5,267 bases of DNA from positions 1 through 5,267 of the forward strand of contig CAKSAW010000079.1 of NCBI GenBank assembly GCA_934437695.1. The letters run 5' to 3'. A program made the position numbers and the translations under genes. Positions 1 to 5,254 of this stretch are shown piece by piece; position 1 is the first letter of the stretch; every line of letters starts with the position of its first letter. The stretch comes from an uncultured Blautia sp. (lineage in GTDB: Bacteria; Bacillota; Clostridia; Lachnospirales; Lachnospiraceae). The notes under the pieces are model-generated. The model saw only the letters and a program-made list of their open reading frames with translations. It was not told the DNA's origin and searched no databases.

Positions 1-15
1 AATATCGGAAATATT

Positions 16-225
16 ATGAAAATCACAGGTGCATGGAACACCTTTAAGAGCAATCATCCTAAATTCCCGGCATTCTGCCAGGCAGTTTCACGTAAGGGGA
101 TCAGAGAAGGAAGCATCATTGAAATTGCAATCACTACTCCTGAGGGAGAGAAAATAGAGACAAACCTGAAAGTAAAGGACAGTGACCTGGAATTATTGAA
201 ACAGTTATCTGAATTAAAAATGTGA
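16..225 (+). CDS. Small conserved-looking hypothetical protein (69 aa), possibly 5'-partial
   Basis: I do not recognise a characterised family. The product is a small, soluble, lysine/glutamate-rich protein with no signal peptide, membrane segment or cysteine pair; it has one cysteine, at residue 21. The N-terminal half contains NHPKFPAFCQAV and a basic stretch. The middle, with EGSIIEIAITTPEGEKIETN, looks like a beta-hairpin, and the C-terminus (DSDLELLKQLSEL) looks like an amphipathic helix. This layout resembles short uncharacterised proteins common in Lachnospiraceae genomes; that is an impression from memory. The ATG at 16 follows a weak GGAA (7-10) at acceptable spacing, but the frame is open through base 1, so a longer protein starting outside the window is possible. 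The gene stops at TGA 223-225 without a recognisable terminator before the next promoter, so read-through into the following gene is possible. Confidence 0.72.
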   Translation: MKITGAWNTFKSNHPKFPAFCQAVSRKGIREGSIIEIAITTPEGEKIETNLKVKDSDLELLKQLSELKM

Positions 226-246
226 AAAAGTTTACAAAAATTTTAT

Positions 247-275
247 TTGTATAATAGGTATAAATCTGCTATAGT
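247..275 (+). promoter_or_regulatory. Sigma-A-type promoter with extended -10, upstream of the phospholipase-like gene
   Basis: TTGTAT (247-252) and TATAGT (270-275) are separated by 17 bp, and TGC precedes the -10, giving an extended -10. Transcription would start near 282, leaving a ~78-nt leader before the UUG at 360. A second -10-like TATAAT lies at 250-255, but it has only a TTTACA 13 bp upstream, which is too close for a standard promoter. This is pattern matching only. Confidence 0.5.
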
Positions 276-295
276 ATTCTATGTTGGTTAAGTTG

Positions 296-338
296 ATTAT
301 TATTCGTTCTCATATATATTAAGAATGATAGGTTCTCA
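296..338 (+). other. Possible leader hairpin with flanking GTTCTCA direct repeats
   Basis: ATTATTC (299-305) can pair with GAATGAT (323-329) through seven pairs including one G-U, with an AT-rich 17-nt loop. GTTCTCA occurs at 306-312, inside the loop, and again at 332-338, 26 bp apart. It lies in the predicted leader between the promoter and the Shine-Dalgarno site. The pairing is AU-rich and weak, so it may be fortuitous. Confidence 0.2.
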
Positions 339-347
339 AGAGAAAGA

Positions 348-355
348 AGAGGAAG
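348..355 (+). promoter_or_regulatory. Ribosome binding site selecting a UUG start
   Basis: AGAGGAAG, with GAGG at 349-352, sits 7 nt before TTG 360-362. The next in-frame ATG is at 408 and has no comparable site. Starting at 408 would also remove the histidine at residue 6, which falls in the metal-binding region of the family, so the UUG is preferred. Confidence 0.75.
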
Positions 356-359
356 AAAA

Positions 360-947
360 TTGCGTAAAAAATCACATATTTTATTAGCAAGATACCTTGC
401 GGATCAGATGCAGACCACAGCAAGCCTGCAGTCTCACAGAAAAGCTTTCTGCCTGGGCAGCATTCTGCCGGATATCAAACCGTCCTTTATCACAAAAAGA
501 CACGAGTTCTACGGAACATTTGATGATGTCAAGAACCAGATGAAAGAACTGGCAGATATCAGACCGGATGAGAGTAACCAGAGAGTTTACTGGCGCCGGT
601 TCGGCGAAGTGATCCACTATATGGCGGATTATTTTACCTTTCCTCATAACAAAACATATACAGGAAGCTTTAGCCAGCATAATCATTATGAGAAAGTGCT
701 CAAGAACAGACTGAAATCCTGTATACAGCAGGGAGAGGCACATGAATATCTGGAGCCGGCTATCCGCTTTGCAGACTTCTCCACACTGATCGATTATATT
801 GAGGCAAGCCATGAGAGATACCTCAATAAGCTTCGCTGTGTAGAAGAGGATATCCGCTTTATCCTGAATATGTGCTTTCAGGTTGTACAGGGACTGATAC
901 AGATATGCTTTGGCAAGAGCTTTGCAGGAGCTGTACAGGCAGCCTGA
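360..947 (+). CDS. Zinc-dependent phospholipase C-like protein (Zn_dep_PLPC family)
   Basis: The 195-residue product resembles the small 'zinc-dependent phospholipase C family' proteins of Firmicutes, distant relatives of the catalytic domain of clostridial alpha-toxin and Bacillus PLC. Candidate metal ligands appear in family order: His6 (KSHILLA), Asp38 (GSILPDIKP), His48 (RHEFYG), His86 and Asp90 (GEVIHYMADYFTFPHN), His96, then His107/His109 with Glu111 (QHNHYE). The fold should be largely alpha-helical, built around a multi-zinc site. Unlike secreted toxins it has no signal peptide and no C-terminal membrane-binding C2-like domain, so it probably acts in the cytoplasm or at the inner face of the membrane; its substrate is unknown. 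It is shorter than secreted PLCs. The C-terminal stretch from about 165 to 185 is hydrophobic (FILNMCFQVVQGLIQICFG) and could be a buried helix or membrane-associating. Start is UUG, supported by a good Shine-Dalgarno. It appears monocistronic: its own promoter lies upstream and a terminator lies 30 bp after the stop. Family assignment is fairly secure; enzymatic activity is inferred. Confidence 0.85.
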   Translation: MRKKSHILLARYLADQMQTTASLQSHRKAFCLGSILPDIKPSFITKRHEFYGTFDDVKNQMKELADIRPDESNQRVYWRRFGEVIHYMADYFTFPHNKTYTGSFSQHNHYEKVLKNRLKSCIQQGEAHEYLEPAIRFADFSTLIDYIEASHERYLNKLRCVEEDIRFILNMCFQVVQGLIQICFGKSFAGAVQAA

Positions 948-977
948 CAGATATATACTGATAAGATAACAGACAGA

Positions 978-1010
978 GGTTGTGTGAGTTTTATTCATAC
1001 AGCCTTTTTT
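978..1010 (+). terminator. Intrinsic terminator after the phospholipase-like gene
   Basis: A 10-bp stem pairs GGTTGTGTGA (978-987) with TCATACAGCC (995-1004), including two G-U pairs. It has a 7-nt loop and is followed immediately by six T residues (1005-1010). It begins 30 bp after the stop codon. Confidence 0.85.
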
Positions 1011-1019
1011 GTTGCGTGC

Positions 1020-1042
1020 CAGACAGATAGAATTGTCTGTTT
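1020..1042 (+). other. Second small hairpin downstream of the terminator
   Basis: CAGACA (1020-1025) pairs perfectly with TGTCTG (1034-1039) across an 8-nt loop, followed by only three T residues. It could be a backup terminator or the decayed end of an older one, but it is weak. Between here and the promoter at 1150 I see no gene, RNA or repeat. Confidence 0.3.
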
Positions 1043-1149
1043 CGTTGTTCGTGGACTTTTTGCAGCCCTGAAAGGAATTCACTGATGCAGGTAAAATGTG
1101 ACAAAAAAGTGAATTTTAGCCAAATGAAAAATTTGACGGGTTTGAGCGG

Positions 1150-1178
1150 TTGATTTCAGAAAATGATTATGCTAGAAT
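1150..1178 (+). promoter_or_regulatory. Extended -10 promoter for the NlpC/P60 gene
   Basis: TTGATT (1150-1155), a 17-bp spacer, then TGC and TAGAAT (1170-1178). Predicted start is near 1185, giving an ~80-nt AT-rich leader. A further -35-like TTGACG at 1133-1138 has no -10 at usable spacing. The short leader leaves little room for a large riboswitch such as the ydaO type that often precedes cell-wall hydrolase genes. Confidence 0.65.
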
Positions 1179-1239
1179 AAAAAAGGTTAATGTTTTAGTA
1201 AAATAACATAATAATGTGAAAAGTAATTTCGATAGTATG

Positions 1240-1256
1240 CCCTTATAAACAGGGGG
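1240..1256 (+). promoter_or_regulatory. Shine-Dalgarno site of the NlpC/P60 gene, partly in a hairpin
   Basis: AGGGGG (1251-1256) lies 7 nt before ATG 1264. CCCT (1240-1243) can pair with AGGG (1251-1254) over a 7-nt loop, which would partly hide the site. A second purine tract, AAGGGAG (1278-1284), lies 12 nt before an alternative in-frame ATG at 1297. The better spacing favours 1264. Confidence 0.5.
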
Positions 1257-1263
1257 TAAGGAC

Positions 1264-3165
1264 ATGCTCGCAGTAAGAAGGGAGCAATTTAGATATATGA
1301 AAAACAAGTATCTCACCAGGTTCTTATGTCTGACATTGATGTCAGGGATGGTGTTATCCACTCCTGCATCAGTATTTGCAGCAGAGGACGTAACTGCATA
1401 TGCAGCTGATGCAGACGGTTCTGATTTCAGTGACTCCAGTGATTTTGGCTCAGGAGAGGAAAATCCGACACCGGAACCTGCAGACCCGACACCGGCTCCA
1501 GCAGATCCAACACCGGCTCCGGTCGATCCGACGCCGTCACCTGTAGACCCGACACCGGTTGATCCAACACCAACACCTGCAGATCCGACACCATCACCGG
1601 TTGATCCGACACCAACACCTGCAGATCCAACACCAACACCTGCAAATCCAACACCAACACCAGGTTCACAGATTACAAAGGCAGCTCAGGATGTGATCAA
1701 CAGGATCAAAGAACTGAATGAACAGCCCATTACTCTGGAGAAGAAATCCATTGTTCTGAGTATCCGCACTGCATACGATGCCCTCTCTGACAAGGAGAAG
1801 GATCAGGTTTCCAATTACAACCTGCTGATCCAGGCAGAAGCTACCATTGCTCACCTGGAATCACAGAAGAATAATCCGAATGCCAATAATCCGTTTACAG
1901 GTAATACCAATGCTGCACAGACAGGAACTCCTGTATATTATGCATCCAATATCCACGCAGGAAAGGATTTCTACCTGGACAGCCTGAAGAATAATTACAA
2001 TCTGACCTTCTCAGATGACTTTGCTTCTGTAATGGACGAGATTGAGAAGGAATATAAAGAGAAGAACAAGGTGGCAGATGCAAGCGATGTGAGTGGAAGC
2101 AAGACTACCACATCAGCAGACACTCTTCTGGTAAGAAACTGGCAGGATATCCTTGCAGTCTATGTATACCAGCAGAGCAAAGATGGAAAGACAGAGTTTA
2201 CTCTTGATTCCTCATGCAAGAAAGAACTGGCAAAGATCTTCGCTGAGATGAATCCTATTGTGAGAGATAAACAGGATATCACCCATGTTACATATGGTGA
2301 CCGTAAGATCAACTACTATATTAAGAAGAATAAGATTGCGAAGAAAGACCGTACCATCCTTAAGAAATATGTGGAGACAGACTGCAAGCTTCTCTGCGCA
2401 GTCGTAACTGCTGCCAACGGATTTGTCCGTGAGAGCGTTGGGGACGATGTTTCAGAAGAGAGAGTAAATGTTATCTCAGCAGCCTATTCACTTGTTGGTA
2501 AGGTTGGCTACTTCTGGGGCGGCAAGTCCACAGTGATCGGAGAAGATCCAAGCTGGGGAACCAGTGAGAAGGTATCCGCAGAGGGAAGTAAGAGTACAGG
2601 TACGATCCGTGCATACGGACTGGACTGCAGCGGTTTTGTTACCTGGGCAGTGATCAATGGATATCAGAGCAAGGACATGCAGGCAGCTGTAGGTGACGGA
2701 ACCTCAGATCAGTGGGAGAAGGCAAACGTGGTAACTGAGGCGGATGCACAGCCGGGAGATCTGGTATTCCAGAAAGGACCGGAAGCAGGAAGCGATAATC
2801 ATGTAGGCATCCTCTGCGGAAAGACTGATGCAGGTGACTGGATCGCAGTACATTGTTCCTCAGGCAAGAACGGAGTAACCGTGGGCGAAGCATACAGCGC
2901 AAGCTTCCGATATATCCGTCAGCCATCCTTCTATCCTACACAGGAGCAGATCCTGGAAATGCAGAGCAGCAGCTCAGCAGTCAGCGCGGGAACAGATATT
3001 TTTGCTTCCAATGTGACAGTAAGCAATACACTTCAGGATGCGATTAAATCAAATACTTCCGGAACAACAGGCTTTACATCTTCAGATACATCTGATACAA
3101 CATCTATCCTTCCGGATAAGATCGATCTGTCAAAAGAAGATGTTGCTGTATTCAAGGCAAAATGA
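1264..3165 (+). CDS. Secreted C40 (NlpC/P60) cell-wall peptidase with DPTPxPx repeats
   Basis: This 633-residue exported peptidoglycan hydrolase probably cleaves peptide stems, the usual role of NlpC/P60 enzymes. Architecture: basic N-terminus and Sec signal peptide to about residue 39 (hydrophobic 20-38, likely cut at VFA/AED); acidic linker 41-66; Pro/Thr/Asp repeat 67-134; helical segment about 136-201 whose 'AYDALSDKEKDQVSNYNLL' pattern resembles helical modules in other Firmicute surface proteins; Asn-rich linker; central domain about 225-400 including NWQDILAVYVYQ, resembling uncharacterised N-terminal regions of clostridial NlpC/P60 proteins; catalytic domain about 402-555. The likely triad is Cys455 (GLDCSGFV), His513 (DNHVGIL) and His530 (AVHCSS). 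About 30 residues separate WGGK from the Cys motif, longer than in classic NlpC/P60, as I recall in clostridial relatives. The Ser/Thr-rich tail (560-633) has no LPxTG, SLH or LysM motif, so anchoring is unclear. The alternative start at 1297 would give a more typical signal peptide length. It is a separate unit with its own promoter and terminator. Confidence 0.93.
   Translation: MLAVRREQFRYMKNKYLTRFLCLTLMSGMVLSTPASVFAAEDVTAYAADADGSDFSDSSDFGSGEENPTPEPADPTPAPADPTPAPVDPTPSPVDPTPVDPTPTPADPTPSPVDPTPTPADPTPTPANPTPTPGSQITKAAQDVINRIKELNEQPITLEKKSIVLSIRTAYDALSDKEKDQVSNYNLLIQAEATIAHLESQKNNPNANNPFTGNTNAAQTGTPVYYASNIHAGKDFYLDSLKNNYNLTFSDDFASVMDEIEKEYKEKNKVADASDVSGSKTTTSADTLLVRNWQDILAVYVYQQSKDGKTEFTLDSSCKKELAKIFAEMNPIVRDKQDITHVTYGDRKINYYIKKNKIAKKDRTILKKYVETDCKLLCAVVTAANGFVRESVGDDVSEERVNVISAAYSLVGKVGYFWGGKSTVIGEDPSWGTSEKVSAEGSKSTGTIRAYGLDCSGFVTWAVINGYQSKDMQAAVGDGTSDQWEKANVVTEADAQPGDLVFQKGPEAGSDNHVGILCGKTDAGDWIAVHCSSGKNGVTVGEAYSASFRYIRQPSFYPTQEQILEMQSSSSAVSAGTDIFASNVTVSNTLQDAIKSNTSGTTGFTSSDTSDTTSILPDKIDLSKEDVAVFKAK
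1462..1665 (+). repeat. In-frame 21-bp tandem repeat encoding DPTPxPx heptads
   Basis: Ten consecutive units encode residues 67-134 of the peptidase: nine heptads of the form (D/N)PTP(A/S/T/E)P(A/V/G) and one shortened five-residue unit, DPTPV (residues 95-99, about bases 1546-1560). Codons vary among units, except in the last few, which are nearly identical in DNA (gatccaacaccaacacctgca-like, shown here only as a pattern), suggesting recent duplication there. The segment is expected to form an extended, stiff spacer holding the catalytic part away from the membrane or within the wall. Confidence 0.92.
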
Positions 3166-3169
3166 GAGT

Positions 3170-3198
3170 AAGAGAGGGTTAGCCCTCTCTTTTTCTTT
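3170..3198 (+). terminator. Strong intrinsic terminator after the NlpC/P60 gene
   Basis: AAGAGAGGG (3170-3178) pairs perfectly with CCCTCTCTT (3183-3191) over a 4-nt TTAG loop. The stem runs straight into a T-rich tract, TTTTTCTTT (3190-3198). It begins 5 bp after the stop codon. Confidence 0.93.
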
Positions 3199-3324
3199 GC
3201 ACTTCTTATCTTTCTACATCCCTCTTTACACCCCGAAAACGCATTGAAATTGACGAATTTGCATTATATCTTGCGGAATATGCTCGAAAAAGACAAAAAA
3301 CTGGTACAAATAGGAAAACAGAAA

Positions 3325-3353
3325 TTGACAAAGTGTACAATATATGTTAACTT
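3325..3353 (+). promoter_or_regulatory. Promoter of the pilB operon (consensus -35, extended -10)
   Basis: A perfect TTGACA (3325-3330), a 17-bp spacer ending in TGT, then TAACTT (3348-3353). The weak -10 is compensated by the TGn extension. Predicted start is near 3360. GTACAA occurs at 3304-3309 and 3335-3340, 31 bp apart and flanking the -35; this could be a chance or a regulator-site repeat. A weaker upstream candidate is TTGAAA (3244-3249), 17 bp, TATCTT (3267-3272). Nothing else is recognisable between the terminator at 3198 and this promoter. Confidence 0.65.
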
Positions 3354-3366
3354 TTAACTATTAGAA

Positions 3367-3455
3367 ATATCGGAGGATGGGACATAAACAGGCTATTGTT
3401 CTGTCAGATAGTAGCGACAGATGTCAATGGCGCTGTTATGTCCGGAAAAAGATAT
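3367..3455 (+). promoter_or_regulatory. Potentially structured mRNA leader of pilB, unassigned class
   Basis: GGACATAA (3380-3387) is an exact inverted repeat of TTATGTCC (3436-3443). The helix extends inward past a bulged A (3388) through CAG (3389-3391) with CTG (3433-3435), for 11 pairs in total. Outside it ATATC (3367-3371) can pair with GATAT (3451-3455), leaving a purine-rich internal loop that contains GGAGG (3372-3376). Inside it two hairpins compete: CTGTC (3401-3405) with GACAG (3416-3420), or CTAT (3393-3396) with ATAG (3408-3411). I could not match it to c-di-GMP-I, c-di-GMP-II or other riboswitch consensus sequences I remember. The 3' strand lies in sequence that would be coding if translation began at 3421, which favours a start at 3460 or 3481. 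Regulatory function is inference. Confidence 0.4.
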
Positions 3456-3469
3456 ACAAATGGCATTAA
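3377..3469 (+). CDS. Possible 30-codon upstream frame overlapping the start of pilB
   Basis: ATG 3377 opens a 30-codon frame, beginning MGHKQAIVLSD, that ends at TAA 3467-3469. It lies in a different frame from pilB and stops between two candidate pilB starts, ATG 3460 and ATG 3481. GGAGG (3372-3376) abuts its ATG with no spacer, too close for normal initiation. The sequence resembles no known peptide. It may be a leader peptide coupled to pilB, but is more likely a chance frame inside the leader. Confidence 0.15.
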   Translation: MGHKQAIVLSDSSDRCQWRCYVRKKIYKWH

Positions 3470-5154
3470 GACGTGAGAGAATGAGGCTTGGTGACTTGCT
3501 CATCAGGCAGAACGTACTGACAGAAGATCAGTTGAAAAAAGCTCTGGCACTGCAGAAGGGAAGCGGCAAGAAGATCGGAGAGATCCTTATAGATAACGGA
3601 TTTATCACAGAGGATATCATTGTGCGTGCACTTCAGATGCAGCTGGGGCTTAAAGTCGTTCAGCTGACAGGTGTGACGATCCCCAAAGAAGTCCGAAACC
3701 TGGTCAGCGTAGACCTTCTTAAGAAATATACCTGCATTCCATTTGAACTGGATCCCTACAATGCAAATATCCTTCATCTGGCAATGGCAGATCCGATGGA
3801 TATGGCTGCGATCGATGACATATCTATTGTGACAAATCTTCAGATAGAGCCATACATAGCTACTACCAGAGATATCCTTGCTGCAATAGATAAATGTTAC
3901 GGTGCGTCAGAGACACTGGATGCAGCCAGACGTTTTACCCAGGAGAGGGCACAGCTTCGTGGAGGAGCATCAGAGGATGATTCGGACACAGATGTAAGTG
4001 ATGCGCCTATTGTACAGCTGGTCCGTTCCCTTATTGAACAGGCGATCCGCCAGAGAGCCAGCGACATCCATATCGAAGCTCTTGAGAACAAGGTTCGTGT
4101 ACGTTATAGGATTGACGGTGCACTCTATGAGCGTATGGTATATGACAACAGCCTTCTCCCCGCGATCTCTACCCGTATCAAGATTCTTGGGGGTATGGAC
4201 ATCTCAGAGAAAAGGAAACCTCAGGACGGGCGTATGTCCATTATGGTAGACAGACAGGACTATGATATCCGAATTTCCTCTCTGCCTACTGTGCACGGAG
4301 AGAAGATCGTAATGCGACTCTCTTCAAAACTGAACCTTACACGTAACAAGAAAGACCTGGGACTTCCACCCGATGAGATGGAACGTTTCGACCATATGCT
4401 GGCTAATCCTTTCGGGATCATCCTTGTAACCGGACCGACAGGAAGCGGTAAATCCACTACCCTGTATACCGCATTAAGTGAATTAAATAAAGAAGCAGTC
4501 AATATCGTCACAGTAGAGGATCCTGTGGAGGCAGATATTGAGGGCATCAATCAGGTACAGGTCAACAATAAGGTAGACCTGAATTTTGCGTCAGCCCTTC
4601 GTTCCATTCTCCGTCAGGACCCGGATATCATTATGATCGGTGAGATCCGAGACAGGGAGACTGCTGCTATTGCAGTACAGGCCTCCATAACCGGACATCT
4701 GGTTGTCTCTACATTGCATACAAATAATGCAGTAGGTACTCTGAACCGTATGGCGGACATGGGCGTGGAGAGATATCTGATCGCAGATTCTGTTGTGGGA
4801 GTTATCGCACAGCGCCTTGTGCGTAAGCTGTGCAGCCATTGCAAGAAGATGCGCCCTGCAACCTCTGAGGAGAAGAGAGTGCTGAGGATGAATACACAGG
4901 AGGAAGTAAATGTCTACGAACCCTGCGGCTGTGATTTCTGCAGCCATACAGGATATTACGGGCGTATCGGTGTGTTCGAGATCATGGAGGTCAATGACGA
5001 GATCCGTGACCTGATCGCAGAGAATGGCACAACAGAGGAACTGGAACGTGCAGCCAGAAACAGCGGTATGCGCACACTGAGAGAGAATGGTATCAACTAT
5101 GTGCTGAACGGTACCACCTCTGTGGAAGAGATGCTTAAGGCATCTTATGAATAA
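3421..5154 (+). CDS. pilB: Type IV pilus assembly ATPase PilB / GspE family with MshEN domain
   Basis: This cytoplasmic hexameric AAA-like ATPase powers pilin extraction and polymerisation. Residues 22-74 contain two copies of the MshEN-type motif (RLGDLLIRQNVLTEDQL then KIGEILIDNGFITEDII, each followed by a conserved ALxxQ- or ALQMQ-like end), which in MshE-type ATPases binds c-di-GMP. The N-terminal domain runs to about 160 and an acidic linker covers 161-195. The ATPase part follows: SDIHIE (214-219), RIDG (230-233), KRKPQDGR (264-271), Walker A GPTGSGKST (338-346, Lys344), Asp box VEDP (365-368), Walker B DPDIIMIGEIRD (400-411, Glu408) and His box TGHLVVSTLHTN (424-435). A zinc-type tetracysteine is seen at Cys471/Cys474 and Cys504/Cys507 (CDFCSHTGYYGR). 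All catalytic elements are intact and the length (577, or 557-564 from later starts) is normal. Starts at ATG 3421, 3427, 3460 and 3481 all lack a good Shine-Dalgarno; the family usually begins just before RLGD, so 3460 or 3481 is likelier than 3421. It is probably the first gene of a pilus operon; no partner gene is inside the window. GspE-type secretion is the alternative. Confidence 0.92.
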   Translation: MSMALLCPEKDIQMALRRERMRLGDLLIRQNVLTEDQLKKALALQKGSGKKIGEILIDNGFITEDIIVRALQMQLGLKVVQLTGVTIPKEVRNLVSVDLLKKYTCIPFELDPYNANILHLAMADPMDMAAIDDISIVTNLQIEPYIATTRDILAAIDKCYGASETLDAARRFTQERAQLRGGASEDDSDTDVSDAPIVQLVRSLIEQAIRQRASDIHIEALENKVRVRYRIDGALYERMVYDNSLLPAISTRIKILGGMDISEKRKPQDGRMSIMVDRQDYDIRISSLPTVHGEKIVMRLSSKLNLTRNKKDLGLPPDEMERFDHMLANPFGIILVTGPTGSGKSTTLYTALSELNKEAVNIVTVEDPVEADIEGINQVQVNNKVDLNFASALRSILRQDPDIIMIGEIRDRETAAIAVQASITGHLVVSTLHTNNAVGTLNRMADMGVERYLIADSVVGVIAQRLVRKLCSHCKKMRPATSEEKRVLRMNTQEEVNVYEPCGCDFCSHTGYYGRIGVFEIMEVNDEIRDLIAENGTTEELERAARNSGMRTLRENGINYVLNGTTSVEEMLKASYE

Positions 5155-5163
5155 CGTAAGTTT

Positions 5164-5192
5164 ACAGACGATTAATTCTACAGACTATTAAT
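5164..5192 (+). repeat. Short imperfect tandem repeat after pilB
   Basis: ACAGACGATTAAT (5164-5176) and ACAGACTATTAAT (5180-5192) match at 12 of 13 positions with a 16-bp period, starting 10 bp after the pilB stop. It may be a local duplication. No function is evident. Confidence 0.6.
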
Positions 5193-5204
5193 ATAGAAGG
5201 AATT

Positions 5205-5237
5205 CCTGCGAACCGGAGCTCTCCGGAGATTCTCAGG
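5205..5237 (+). other. Hairpin without T-tract between pilB and the next gene
   Basis: CCTG (5205-5208), GAA (5210-5212) and CCGGA (5213-5217) pair with TCCGG (5222-5226), TTC (5230-5232) and CAGG (5234-5237). The loop is GCTC, with a 3-nt bulge (AGA) and one C/T mismatch, for 12 pairs in total. There is no following T-run, so it is not a typical terminator. In a polycistronic message it could protect the upstream mRNA, mark a processing site or tune expression of the next gene. Confidence 0.5.
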
Positions 5238-5254
5238 GAGTTACGAGGCAGATT

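Noticed and set aside
1..15. Inverted repeat AATAT/ATATT and a 9-mer (AATATCGGA) shared with 3366-3374
   Set aside because: It is short and AT-rich, and both copies simply precede start regions with a GGA core. Chance or Shine-Dalgarno similarity explains it.
384..1082. 232-codon open frame on the - strand opposite the phospholipase-like gene
   Set aside because: It is longer than the + strand gene but Cys-rich, without recognisable domain, and crosses the + strand terminator. The + strand product has the family metal ligands, a promoter and a Shine-Dalgarno, so this is a shadow frame.
1082..1263. A c-di-AMP (ydaO-type) riboswitch ahead of the NlpC/P60 gene, as often seen for cell-wall hydrolases
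   Set aside because: The predicted transcript start near 1185 leaves only ~80 AT-rich nt, and no conserved core of that class is visible.
1427..1669. 80-codon - strand frame with LVLDLQV-type repeats
   Set aside because: It is the antisense reading of the DPTPxPx repeat; its periodicity is a by-product of the coding repeat.
3111..3131. LPDK sequence near the peptidase C-terminus as a possible sortase signal
   Set aside because: It is not LPxTG, and no hydrophobic segment with a basic tail follows.
3199..3360. An RNA gene or small ORF in the gap before pilB
   Set aside because: The stretch is AT-rich with promoter-like hexamers but lacks a start with a Shine-Dalgarno, a tRNA-like fold or strong hairpins.
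3396..3476. Third-frame reading through TDVNGAVMSG just before pilB, hinting at a frameshifted longer N-terminus
   Set aside because: It ends at TGA 3474-3476, the pilB family normally begins near RLGD, and no extra N-terminal domain is expected. No evidence of an indel.
4260..4947. Several - strand open frames opposite pilB
   Set aside because: The + strand frame carries every motif of the PilB/GspE ATPase; the reverse frames show no domain, start site or independent signal.
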